Shown: positions 1 through 10,200 of the stretch, piece by piece | Layout: every line of letters begins with the position of its first letter | How positions within the stretch are numbered: position 1 is the stretch's first letter | Assembly (NCBI RefSeq): GCF_016808335.1 | Contig: NC_053140.1 | Span: 33,100,586-33,164,585, forward strand | Reading direction: 5' to 3' | From: Panicum virgatum | Taxonomy: Eukaryota > Streptophyta > Magnoliopsida > Poales > Poaceae | DNA: 64,000 nt | The notes under the pieces: model-generated | Told to the model about the DNA's origin: nothing | The model's input: the letters and a program-made list of their open reading frames with translations, nothing else | Database searches by the model: none | Translations under genes and position numbers: made by a program

Positions 1-654
1 TGATCATCTTGAGCTTGCGGTGCTTGTTGACCTTGGTTTTGAGAGCGATTGATTTGCTTGAAGTTGGCTCTTCGGACATACCAAGAATACTAATTTCATG
101 AGCGCGAATTTCGCCCACAAGCTCTCCCACTTCCATCGTATCAAGATTCTCCTTTTGAAGCATAGCATTGATGATATTGTACTTGAGCTTCGGAAGGAGC
201 ATGAATATCTTGCGGTTGATGGAGCCACTGTCAATTTTAGATACTTCAAGAGCATTAATGTCCTTGACAATGACATTCAAGCGAGAATAAATATCATTGC
301 AATTTTCATGAGCTAGCATTTTAAAAGAATCATACTTAGCTCTAAACAAGTGATATTTTTCTCACGAACTTTGGTGGAGCCTTCATGAATTTCAATGAGC
401 TCCTTCCAAATATCACTTGCCAAGTCCATGCCATTAACTCTAGTAAAGACTTCCTCACTAATGGCTTCGAAAATTGCATTTCTAGCCTTAGCATTCCACT
501 TTAGTTGTTCGGTGGTGGGATTTCCGGTGAACCCAGTCTTAGTCGCTAACCACACTTCGGGGGCAATCGCATCAAGATATGCGGCCATGCGAACTTTCCA
601 ATAAGCAAAGTTCTTGCCCTCGAAGTGAGGAGGCGATCCACCCATCTTGGCCAT
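1..654 (-). pseudogene. gag: Ty1/copia gag fragment (SIRE/Maximus-type), frameshifted, runs off the left edge
   Basis: Reading leftwards from an ATG at 654, the product begins with the typical copia capsid start (PHFEGKNFAYWKVRMAAYL near residue 8), the UBN2/DUF4219-type gag that packages element RNA. The first frame stops at 313. The homologous protein continues in another frame from about 355 to the window edge (LLPKLKYNIINAMLQ and VGELVGEIRAHEI are visible), so one base appears lost from an A-run near 355. It lies just inside the primer-binding site and LTR at 699-2382, so this is the 5' end of a minus-strand element whose pol lies outside the window. Family assignment is firm; lineage is inferred from LTR style. 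Confidence 0.5.
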
Positions 655-698
655 AGCTCTAGGCGGTGAAGCCTAATGATCCAAATGAGCAACGAGAC

Positions 699-710
699 TC
701 TGATACCAAT
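699..710 (-). other. Primer-binding site of the copia element
   Basis: On the minus strand the LTR end (TTACA) is followed directly by ATTGGTATCAGA. This contains the TGGTATCAGA core complementary to initiator tRNA-Met that primes plant copia reverse transcription. It fixes the element's orientation and the inner LTR border at 711. Confidence 0.5.
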
Positions 711-2382
711 TGTAAGGATCGATGGACCAAGAGGGGAGGTGAATTGGGCCTTTTTCAAATTTCTAAAACAAAATAAAGCAACCTTAACCTATGCAATACT
801 AGTAAGGCTCAATTCACCAACCGGCTAACTAAGCAAACTACACAAGCTATAAAGGATACAACAAGATATAAAACTAAGCAAGGTAGAGCTAAGTTATGAT
901 CTCTAGGGTCAATCACATGAATAATTGCATGAAAGTAAGTGCTTGAATGTAAAGAGTGGGCAAGAGACGACCGGATTTTTTCCCGTGGTGTCGATGTGTT
1001 GGCACACACCCCTAATCCACGTTGTGACACTCACTAAGAGTCTTGTCACCTCCCAAGTCACCGAGACGAGGGTGCTCACTAAGAGTCTCCGTTCACCATC
1101 CCGGCGTGGTAGAGCTCAAGCCACGTACAAACTTCTTCGGGCTCCCACAATCAACTTGGCAAGCTCCGGAAGAAACACCTCAATCACCAAGATCGCCTAG
1201 GTGCTGCCAATCACCAAGAGTAACAAGCTAGGGCCTTTACTTGAGCAAAAACCGATCACCAAGAACGGATGCACATAAACTTCTCTCTACTCAAGTCCTT
1301 AGTCTTGCTTCTTGGATGATTGAATGATCAAATGAGTGGAATATGAAGCTAAAGGTGGCTCTCAACAATAGTATGAATGTTGCCTGGTGTCAAGAAAGTT
1401 CAAAATGACCCATTGGAGGGGTATATATAGGCAGCTCACGCGGATAGAGCCGTTGGAGAAAAGCAAGTACGCAACGCCGGTTAATCCGACGGCCCTCCAA
1501 AAGTCATCGTCGGTTTAACCGATGAAAGTAAACTGTCCATTTGAAAAATTAGCCGTTACAGCTCGGGCAATTTAACCGACGTATCATCGGTTTAACCGGT
1601 GAGTGTAGTTGTCCACTGATCAACTGAAAAACCAACTCTCTGGACAACTGCACCGACGCTAACTCAAATCCATCGTCGGTTTAACCGGTGAGTACAACTT
1701 TAGAAATCCCTGGAAAAAACGATGTTCTAGACAACTACACCGACGTTAACTCAAATCCATCGTCGGTTTAACCGGTGAGTATAACCACAGAAATCCCTGG
1801 AAAAACCAACGTTCTGAACAACTGCACCGACGTTAATTTCAAATATCGTCAGTTTAACCGGTGAACTTAGTGTCCATGCTTCAGTGACAGCATTTAACCG
1901 ACGTATAGAAAATTGATGTCGTCCGTTAAACCGGTGATAAGACTTTTTCCTGATTTTGTCTGTTTTGATTTGAGTCTTGAATGAAATCCAATTCTTCTTG
2001 AGATATGAGTTGAATAGCACTTGTTTGAGCTTCCAAGAACCTGAGTGACCAATGTGTGCATCCATTTTTGATTGACCATGTCCATGCTCAAGTTACTTGG
2101 CCTTAACCCCTCTTAATAGTGCGATCTCTACAAAACTATAAAACCTATACTAACCTAAGTGTCCTTCTCAATCTTGCAACACTTAGGACTATAAAGATCC
2201 TTAGTTTTGTTATATACTTGAGTTGAATACCAAGATCGCCTTTTTGAATGATGAAATTTGGGGGCCTCTTTAACATATGATCCAATGAGCGATAATATTT
2301 CATTAAGCTGCACAAACTCATTAGTCACAATAATGATTGTCATTAATCACCAAAACAAACCTTAAGGGCCTAGATGCTTACA
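711..2382 (-). mobile_element. Complete 5' LTR of a SIRE/Maximus-like copia element
   Basis: The 1672-bp LTR is bounded by TGTAAGGATC at 711 and GATGCTTACA at 2382, giving TGTAA/TTACA inverted ends. A TATATATA box on the minus strand at about 1423-1431 separates a long U3 (right) from R-U5 (left). The outer end, read on the minus strand as TGTAAGCATCTAGGCCCTTA, matches the start I know from grass SIRE-type LTRs. CTCAG at 2383-2387 is the expected 5-bp target duplication; its partner is outside the window. The LTR sits inside a Mutator-like transposase gene, so it inserted after that gene. Confidence 0.5.
1651..1911 (-). repeat. Three 87-bp tandem repeats in the copia LTR U3
   Basis: CACCGACG starts at 1651, 1738 and 1825, an exact 87-bp spacing. 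Each unit carries the complementary pair CACCGACG and CGTCGGTTTAACCGGTG (degenerate in the third unit). They lie upstream of the LTR TATA box, where enhancer repeats of retrotransposons usually sit; a regulatory role is inference. Confidence 0.5.
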
Positions 2383-2640
2383 CTCAGCAAGATTTATTGT
2401 CATAATTCCGTGTCTTGATCCATTGGTATCTGCAATCAAAGCCCATTTCTCTAGGGGCTCATTTTTTATCCACTCAGAGAAGCATTTCACCGATCTTCCC
2501 CTCTTCCGTCTTCGTGTGACGTGTGCAGGCTCGCCGTCAATTGGTTCTAACCCCCGCGATTCCTCTTCACGTGTCACAACAGGTTTCTTACGAACATCCT
2601 CCGTATGTCTGGTTGTTAGCTTATCGAGAAGGGTCAATAA
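2383..2640 (-). pseudogene. Mutator-like (MULE) transposase fragment truncated by the copia insertion
   Basis: The minus-strand frame encodes a basic stretch followed by WIKNEPLEKWALIADTNGSR and HGIMTINLAE. This is the pattern after the catalytic domain of plant MULE transposases (a W/KWAL block, then GxxxGxMTxNLAE). Homology stops exactly where the copia LTR begins, so the 3' part is separated or lost. No start codon, terminal inverted repeat or intact catalytic region is visible here. It could also be called a FAR1/MuDR-like domesticated gene, but the abrupt loss makes pseudogene the better label. Confidence 0.5.
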
Positions 2641-3775
2641 GTCGCCATGCTAACTGGATAGAAAAAACTCCCAAGGATCTGTCTAAAATGGAGGACCCTG
2701 AGCAGCTACACCAAATCACCAGACTATTTGCTTATACTAAGAGTAGAACAAGATCCTTTGTATTGCTCCAGTGCGTGGTTCGAGTAGGCATGATCTTGTT
2801 CTACCTGCAATTACGTCTTCCTAACTTGTTTTTGTAGCTTAGGTATATTCCTCGATCACTAGCTAGATTAGCAGTAAGCTGCAATGCTTTTGGTAGCTTG
2901 TCATGTATCAATGAGCCTCTGATATATATTTTTTTTTGGTGTCAGCTTCAAACTCCAAAAAGAATTTTTCCTTTTCTACCGACTGATATTTGTTCCAAAG
3001 TTTAAGAAAGTTAGTTTTATAACTTTATATAGCTACAAAACAGGGACTATATAGGATTACAAGAACTTCACATGAATTTTATAGTATTAATTTTTTACAA
3101 TTATATAATGGCATAATCAAATAATAGCATACCATGCTTCAGTAGAACTAGGCAAGAAAACTTTCCAGACCCTGGGCCTTACACTCCGATGAATTCATCT
3201 TCTATCGTGTGTTCTTACGGTCCAATGCAAGTTCACCATTTGGTCAGCGATAAGTCGAACAGCATGCGAATTGTGTCATATTTAAAAATAGTTTCTTATG
3301 GGTATGATTTTTAACTAAATAAAATATATATAATAGAAAAGAACTTATTGCCAAAGGGATCAAGATTTTGGATAGTCAAAGAGGGATTGATCTAATTCTT
3401 CCATCACTACGACAGTATGGTTCATCTTCGCTTGATCCGTTCATATGATTAAATCACCACAATGCAAGTTGCCGTGACCTTTTTTGACGAATCCACAGCA
3501 TTGGTTAGTTCCGATGTTATTAATGGAATTCAAATAAATTAATTAGTTGTATGCAATAATTATATATTATCACAATACAAATCATGTGCGTACAATCTAT
3601 TGGTTACAATTTTATATACGTGCATCATGTTATTCTAACAATTTTTTAAAAAAAATACTGCCATTACTACACTACACATCGTCCACGACAAATCTACAAT
3701 ACAATAATCTAAGTGTCATTAATTAAAGAAACTGTAATTAAAAAAGACTTAGTTAAAAAATTCCACCTTCAAATG
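2641..3775. other. AT-rich intergenic stretch, no gene seen
   Basis: Short frames only, with no recognisable domains, terminal repeats or RNA gene. It may include the decayed upstream part of the MULE. Confidence 0.5.
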
Positions 3776-4258
3776 GAGATGTCGGACGTGAGGGAGCCGA
3801 GGACCGAGCTGCGCCACGCACATCGCACCCGGCGGGCGAGGCGTCTTGCAGATGGGCGGCGAGCCTCCAGCCGGGGCCGCCTCGGCACCGCGTCGGCCCC
3901 CCTGCACTCGCCAACGGCCACGGCAGCGAGGGAGCCACGGGGGCCCTACAGCCCGCGCAAGGCCCCCCATACACAGCCCGCGGGGAGGGGGGCGGCGCTG
4001 GGGGGCGGCGAGAGGCGGCGGCGCTGGGGCGTCGGCGAGGGGCGGTGGCGGCGCAGCCGGGCGGGAGAGGGGCGGCGCCGGCGCTCACGGGACGGCGAGG
4101 GCCGTGGTGGCGGCGCAGCAGGCCGGGAAGGGCCGGCGGCGGCGCGGGCGGGCGGGGGAGGCGCGGCGGTGGCGCGGGCAGGCGGGGGAGGTGCGGTGGC
4201 GGCGGTGAAAAGTAAGGGGGCGCCGGTGAAAGTGAAGGGCGACGGGGGGTAATACGCC
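3776..4258. other. Low-complexity GC-rich block
   Basis: An abrupt shift to very high GC made of GGCGG/GGCGC-type runs. A 179-codon plus-strand frame (3713-4252) is almost entirely Arg, Gly and Ala, with equally long frames on the other strand, so composition alone explains it. It merges into the CCGGT-rich repeat to its right and may be part of the same element. Confidence 0.5.
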
Positions 4259-4880
4259 GATAGGCCTGTCGGCCACCCACCCGTCGACTAGTGGCCCTAT
4301 CGGCCAAACTGGCCTGTCGGCCGTGGAGGGGCCGACAGGTCCCTAATCGGTCCGACAGGACATGCTGGCTGGGCCAGGGTTAACGAAACCGGTGGGAACC
4401 GGTCAAACCGGTCCGGCCCGGTTACAGTTTGGGCCGGTATCAAACCGGCCCCAATTCAAAATTTAAATTTGAATTCAAAAAAAATAAAAATTCCCAAACC
4501 GGTCATACCGACCGGTAAACCGGTCTACCGGCCCCAATTCAAAATTCAAATTTGAATTCAAAAAAATAAAAAATTGCCAAACCAGTCATACCGGCCGGTA
4601 AACCGGTCAGGTCGGTATACCGGTCGGAACCGGTTGCACATGCGATTTTGAATTTGGATTTGAATTCTACCGGTTTTCGGTCAAACAGGTCCAGTAAACC
4701 GCTACCGGAGGGCGGCGGTTTGACCGGACCGGTCGGATTTGGAAACCCTGGGCTGGGCGCGTGCCACGGTGGCGGCACTTATCGGCTTCGGGTAGCCGAC
4801 TACCCCTGTCGGCTGCGAAACAGCCGATGGGTTACCAGTCGGCTCTCCACGAGCCGTCTGGAACCTATTTTTGCAATTTT
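4259..4880. repeat. ACCGGT/CCGGCC-rich transposon-like repeat with an 83-bp tandem duplication
   Basis: Dense palindromic words (ACCGGT, GGCCGACAGG, CCTGTCGGCC) alternate with A-rich TTCAAATTTGAATTC blocks. Two adjacent copies, 4447-4529 and 4530-4612, share most bases at 83-bp spacing. Such ACCGGTTTACCGGT-rich stretches recur as non-coding DNA-transposon sequence in grasses; I cannot define ends or superfamily here. Confidence 0.5.
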
Positions 4881-4935
4881 TTTGCTATTTATTTTTGTGA
4901 TTAACTATTAAAATAATATTATCTAAAAAAATTCC

Positions 4936-5262
4936 TTGAGGGAGGGAGGAGGAGGACGGGCGACTCCTGCGTGGGCGAGAGCGCGAGGGGCTCCCCGTCC
5001 CGCCCGTGCCCTTCGCCGCTGCCTGCTTCGCGTACTCAGCCGCCGCCTCGCCGGTGCTCAGCATCGCGTTCCTGGTCTTCGCCGCCGCCTGCTTCGAGTA
5101 CTCCGCGGTCGTTCCGGCCGCCCCGGCAGTGGCGTCCTTGGCCCTCACGGCCACCTGCTTGATGTAGTCGGTTGTCGTCCCCGTGGCCTCCCGGGCCGTC
5201 CTAGCCGCGGCCTGCGCGCCGCCGGATGAGGAGAGGGCCTCGGCGCCGCAGATGGGGCAGCG
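4936..5262 (-). pseudogene. LEA group 3-like repeat fragment
   Basis: A minus-strand frame starting near 5262 (no Met visible) has CPICG, then Ala/Lys-rich near-repeats: TTDYIKQVAVRAKDATAG, TTAEYSKQAAAKT and AAEYAKQAAAKG. This resembles the 11-residue amphipathic repeats of late-embryogenesis-abundant group 3 (LEA_4) proteins, which protect cells during drying. Only about 85 residues match before the sequence turns into a basic tail and a stop at 4885. No promoter or start is evident, so a decayed or captured fragment is more likely than a gene. Assignment is by composition and repeat shape. Confidence 0.5.
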
Positions 5263-5422
5263 TGATAGAGGAAGGAGGCGATGATGCTTTCACCCGCGTA
5301 GAGAGAGAGGGGAGAGAAAAATTGAAGGAGGTGAGAAATACTGAAATGATGGCCCAGGCGGTGGATGGATGCCTGATGGACCGGCCGTTCAGAAGCCCAA
5401 ACATACGCCCGGTTGATTTGTA

Positions 5423-5990
5423 GTCTTTACCTTAAATATTATATCACATACTCTAAAATATATGTTTATCATTATCAAGTTACAATAGTTTTCATTTTGC
5501 ATTATCTATGTTTGATACATATTTAATTGAACAATGTGTTTATAAATTAGTATCCTTATCTCTTCCATTATTGATGATGAGTTTATGGTTTAGGGTTTAG
5601 AATTTTGGGTATTAATAAATAATGATAAAAATAGTAAATTAATTTTTTTTATTATTGGTGCACTTTAATATTTTGTTATAATTTAAATTCAGATTCAGAG
5701 ATAACTTTAACTTTTAATAATGGCATATTGGATAATATATATGGAAATATAGGAGGTTATTTTCATTAATTTTATAATGATATGGGTGGTTAATTTACAC
5801 ACAAATTAGGGAGTTACTTTGGTTTTTTTAATAATGATAAAGATGGATAATTTAGATGCATGTTTAGGGGTTACTTTAGTCTATTTTTATAATGACATAG
5901 GTAAATAATTTATTATGAAGGACTATTATGATTAGAGTTATTAGATCGGATGTTTCTAACTTTTGTGAGAATTTCTATTATTTCTCTATT
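5423..5990. repeat. AT-rich spacer with about four degenerate 57-bp tandem repeats
   Basis: ATAATG words begin near 5717, 5774, 5831 and 5889 (57-58 bp apart), followed by related GGTTAATTT and GGGTTACTTT stretches. No coding potential is visible. Confidence 0.5.
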
Positions 5991-5998
5991 GCTTAGAG

Positions 5999-6155
5999 CA
6001 GTGGCGGAGCTTAGTGGAGACCAAAGGGGGCCATGGCCCCCGTGGCTCAATGCAATCTCCACTAAATAAATAGTAATTTGCTACTGTTCATAAATATTTA
6101 GTGCTAAATTACATAGGTTGGCCTCCCCTTGTTTAGTGTTTAAGCTCCGCCAGTG
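5999..6155. mobile_element. hAT-type MITE with 8-bp target duplication
   Basis: The 157-bp element starts CAGTGGCGGAGCTTA and ends TAAGCTCCGCCAGTG (inverted, one mismatch). It is flanked by the identical 8-bp GCTTAGAG at 5991-5998 and 6156-6163. The 8-bp duplication and CAGTGGCGGA terminus fit the hAT superfamily. Too short to code. Confidence 0.5.
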
Positions 6156-6163
6156 GCTTAGAG

Positions 6164-6935
6164 TGTCCACTTAGAATCCTAGGTTACTTCACGTGGAGGC
6201 CTCAATCATATAGACATCAAAATAAACAGAAATAGAAATGAGATGGAGAAATAGATTTTAAATAGAAAGGATTAAATATTAAAATTTTGAAAAAAAAGAG
6301 TCTTCGCCTGGTTTTATTTTATTATATTACTATGATTATCTACTTTTCGGCCATGACTATGATTATGCATGTTAAAAAATTTTACTGCAACTCAAGACTG
6401 TGGGCCTGTAGGGGATGTTTTGGCTCATGGTCATGGATGATGATCGGGCAATAGCAGCAGGGCCCCCAAGACAGGGGATGGGATAGCAATCTGTGGAGCC
6501 GTTGTCGGTCGTTGCGTAGGCAGGCCCAAATAGGCCCCGTTGTCGAATGTTGATTCCCTCGGCGTCGTCTGCGTCTCCACCGCGGCTCTGCCAGAGGCGG
6601 ATTCGCCCGCCACAACGGCTGCGGCGGCGGCCTTCCTATTCCTCATCCCCACCGGAAGCTAGGTTCCCGGTAGATGCGAATCGCCATTGATCCCCACGTC
6701 CTCCGTCGACGCTGCTACCGTCGCAGCCCCTAAATGCGAGAGCAGCGCCGTAGCAACGGCCAGAAAATCTGAAAAGGGACACATGATCTTGCTGCCGTGA
6801 AGGTGATCCAGCACGCAACCGCGCTGCCATAGTGAGCACCCGATTCCTACTTTATTTTTATCCTCTTTCTTTGCATCATCCTTTTCATTTTTACCATTCT
6901 CACAGTTACATTCCCCTGTCAGAGGCTTCATGTAA
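6164..6935. other. Non-coding DNA with a GC-rich island at about 6440-6830
   Basis: The GC-rich part has short overlapping frames on the minus strand (6382-6652, 6636-6839, 6659-6931), none recognisable. It could be a captured gene fragment, but nothing identifies a source. Confidence 0.5.
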
Positions 6936-7835
6936 GTTCAATCCACACCCTACAGGGCTACAGGTTAACCACAATGGTTTGGCCTTGGAAACTTCTCCTT
7001 TCTAAGTTCTAAGTTTATCTTGGTTATTCTCTATTAGTGCCTCTCTGCTGAGGTTATGGGGAACATGCTTTTGACCTTTTGTTAATCTAGGCTTTCATCA
7101 GATTGAACTAGCTGCTGGTAGCCGATTGTGGATGATGCCTTTTAAGATTCCCAAATTTCTAACTTGTACATGTTAGCACTTAGCATTTGCTACAAGTTAA
7201 AAAAGCACCATGCAAATGATTGACCTTACGATAAATACTTGGTAAACACGGGGTCAGGATGTGCACAGTCTCATTGAGCTACACGTGGCAAACAGCATAA
7301 TCATCCTAATCGTCACTACATCACGAAAAATGACAGACACGAGGTAGCGGCTAAGTATAAATAATTAAATACCCATGTTACATGCACTTCATTACAGGAA
7401 TAGGGGATGCAAGTGAGTGACTTTTTTGGTTTAGTGGACGCTAGTGTACTGGGCAGTGGGCACCAACGATAGTGTGCACGTCTTTTATTTTTTTTGCTTA
7501 TTGCCATCAGTAACAACCCATGTGCCCTAAGGCAAAGAAGCATCAAATTGTATGGTGGAGGTTATTTGCTTGTTTGCCGATCAACCAGCTTGCCTCCTCC
7601 TCGAATGGAGGCTTCACAGCAGGTAGAGAATTCTCTTTTCATGTTCGTTTCTGAAAGCGTCTATTCAATCCCATGATGAAGGGATGTGCACCAATAGATG
7701 CCAGCGATGCAGGCGTGTGGTGATGCCAGCTGAGGAGCTTGGCATGGATGTAGCCGGCTTCAACAGGACATCTGCAGCTCTCAAACACAGTCATAAGTTC
7801 ATGACATTTCCACCATCTTGTGGAAGGTCAGACGA

Positions 7836-7865
7836 CCCCCCCCCCCCCCCACCACACACACACAC
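7836..7865. repeat. Poly-C followed by (CA)n microsatellite
   Basis: Fifteen consecutive C, then ACC and a CA repeat. Run length should be treated cautiously in an assembly. Confidence 0.5.
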
Positions 7866-8165
7866 GGGGCATGGACTGCAAGTCTGCAACGCATCAGGAC
7901 ATTGGCATTGATCCAAGTTTGTCGCCCTCAAACGTGCTGAGGTTGAGATTGACCTGCTGCAGGCATTTTCTGAACTTTTGGTTAAAAAGGCATGTGCATT
8001 GTTTAATTCAATGCTCTCTCTTTTGTGTCGACCTACAGAAATGTCGTGATAGCTCCAACCTTAATTTTCAGAATTTGCTTTCTCTTTCACTGTTGAAACT
8101 GTTGGTGTTATTGGTTTTATTTTTATACATTGCCTTTCAAGTTGCTTATTCTCGATGAATTAATA

Positions 8166-8375
8166 TGTTCCCCTGTTGCACAATGTTCAAAACTTAGCTC
8201 CTGGTTTAGCTTTTTTTTTTTGTGTGTTAGCTCCTGTCTGCAGAGATATTTCTAACACCCTAACGGACAATGTTCCCCTATTGCACAATGGGCAAAAAAT
8301 AGCTCCTGATTTAGCTTTCTTGTTTTTTTGTTTACCTCCTGTGTACACTCCATTTTCCATCATTGAGTTCCGTAA
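8166..8375. repeat. Two-copy 105-bp tandem duplication
   Basis: TGTTCCCCTRTTGCACAATG occurs at 8166 and 8271, followed in both copies by TAGCTCCTGRTTTAGCTTT and a T-rich run. The copies have diverged moderately. Confidence 0.5.
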
Positions 8376-9482
8376 TGACTGAAAAGTCAGAAATGGCACC
8401 TATCTTACATTGTTAGTTTTGAAGCGCGTAGATTGATGTTTTGGAGATATATACTAATTTTCCAGGTTAATTCACTACAGTGCTTTGAGATGCAGGCTAC
8501 AGTGCACTAGCTCAATAATGGAGCTGTAGGATTACAGGTCTGGAATTCAGTTGGGCACTAGATAAAACTAATCATGAGATTCATAAATAAACTATTTATT
8601 TCTCAATTTCATTCTCCTTTTTTTTTGTTACCAGGAGATAGTGGATCTTGCCGCTCATACTGCGAATTTGAGCTGTGGAGGAGACCATGCAGTGGCATGA
8701 TTTCTGTACCGATGGGGAAGTTTTTGTCTAGTGGGAAGGCGTGCTCCAGTAAGCAGTGTGTAATGGTCAGTTCTCAAAGGATTAAAATCTTTCCATGTGT
8801 AATGGTCAGTTCTCATTTTTCTTAATGGGAATGGTGGATAGGAAGCTATTTGTTCAAATGATGGACTTAATTAATCATTTGCTTAGTTACTTAATGTAAT
8901 TTGGTACAAAGATTCGACCGTTCAACACCATTTCCATTGCGAAATTGTAGGTGTCATAGCCTATATGTTTATGCAGAAGTTGTGTGCACATTTTACTTAA
9001 TTATTCATCCGAATTATCTCACCGGATGCATGTGCTTCCTCTCAAATTGTTTTAATACCATGCCATTGTCTTCCTGTTGTGCATTGAAGGTACTATTTGA
9101 TTCAGCACTGTAAACAGATGGCCATCTGTGCGCAGGACAATGAATGATTTTTATGTCCTGATTACTTTGTAGCCTTTCTCCTGGCGGTACTTCTACTACG
9201 TCTCGCCATCATCAGCAACTCATCACAGGTCCTCGAAGAACATTTTTTTTATTGATAAATGTAATCTGTGTAGTCAAATGTATATATGTATTTTTGCTGT
9301 AATTTGCTGAACTAATGCAAAATGCAGATAGAGCACCAGAATGTAGGTTTGTTGCTCTGCTCTGGTCATGGAATTCGTTGTATCTACAACATCAAATTTG
9401 CTCTCTATTTACCAGGTTAAGCGTTATGTTTGTCCTTTTTTAAAATCTAAGCATAATAACATCAATAGTTAAGCAAAGATCT

Positions 9483-9622
9483 GATTGTTACAGACGCAAT
9501 TTTCACGGGCGCAGCCCAGCCAGCATTCTTTACAGGCGTGGACGACAAGCGCGATTGTTACAGACGCAATTTTCACGGGCGCAGCCCAGCCAGCATTCTT
9601 TACAGGCGTGGACGACAAGCGC
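9483..9622. repeat. Perfect 70-bp tandem duplication
   Basis: Positions 9483-9552 and 9553-9622 are identical across all 70 bases, starting GATTGTTACAGACGC and ending GGACGACAAGCGC. Identity implies a very recent duplication or an assembly duplication. Confidence 0.5.
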
Positions 9623-10200
9623 GCCGTTCTTCCTAATTCATACTCATATCAGAATATTCTCTTGCACGCAGGCCACATCAACACACGCTAAGATTGGTAA
9701 TCCCAAATCACACATTAAACAATGCTATTAATTAAACAAGAAGAATATATGATCTCAACTCCGTGCAAGAGGAAGAACAAAAGGAGCCACCCAAACACAC
9801 CATCCACTTTTTCCTTCATTTTTGCACTCCTTTTTGTTGGTTCATCATCTACCACTTTCAGTTTCGCACAAAAAAAAAGGCACCTAAGAGAAAGATATAC
9901 AAAGTTTCAACTATTCCTAAAGAAGAAAAGCGAGAAAAAAAAAGAGAATGAAATGCCAAGATGTTGGTCTAGTCAGTGAAGAAGGCTGGATTGGTTGGTG
10001 ATTGATCAAGCTCGATACAGGTCTGGACTGACTACTTATGCTACAACTAGTACTAGTATCATACTATCATGGTGCTGCTGCCATCGATGGATCGATTAGG
10101 ATGGCGGATCATATGCTTTCTTGTCTTCTCCTCTCTCTGTTTCCCTTGATTTCTTTCATCTACAATGACGAGGGCACACAACAATTGTCTCTTGAAGAAG

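Larger units (their letters stand above)
6936..9482. other. Intergenic stretch, no gene supported
   Basis: Only short frames without known domains. It contains a C-run and (CA)n tract (7836-7865), a 105-bp tandem duplication (8166-8375) and a small repeat of GTGTAATGGTCAGTTCTCA near 8757 and 8797. A CACTACA word at 7316 could be a CACTA end, but no partner was found. Confidence 0.5.

Noticed and set aside
3713..4252. 179-codon plus-strand frame as a gene
   Set aside because: Almost only Arg/Gly/Ala from GGCGG repeats, with equally long frames on the other strand.
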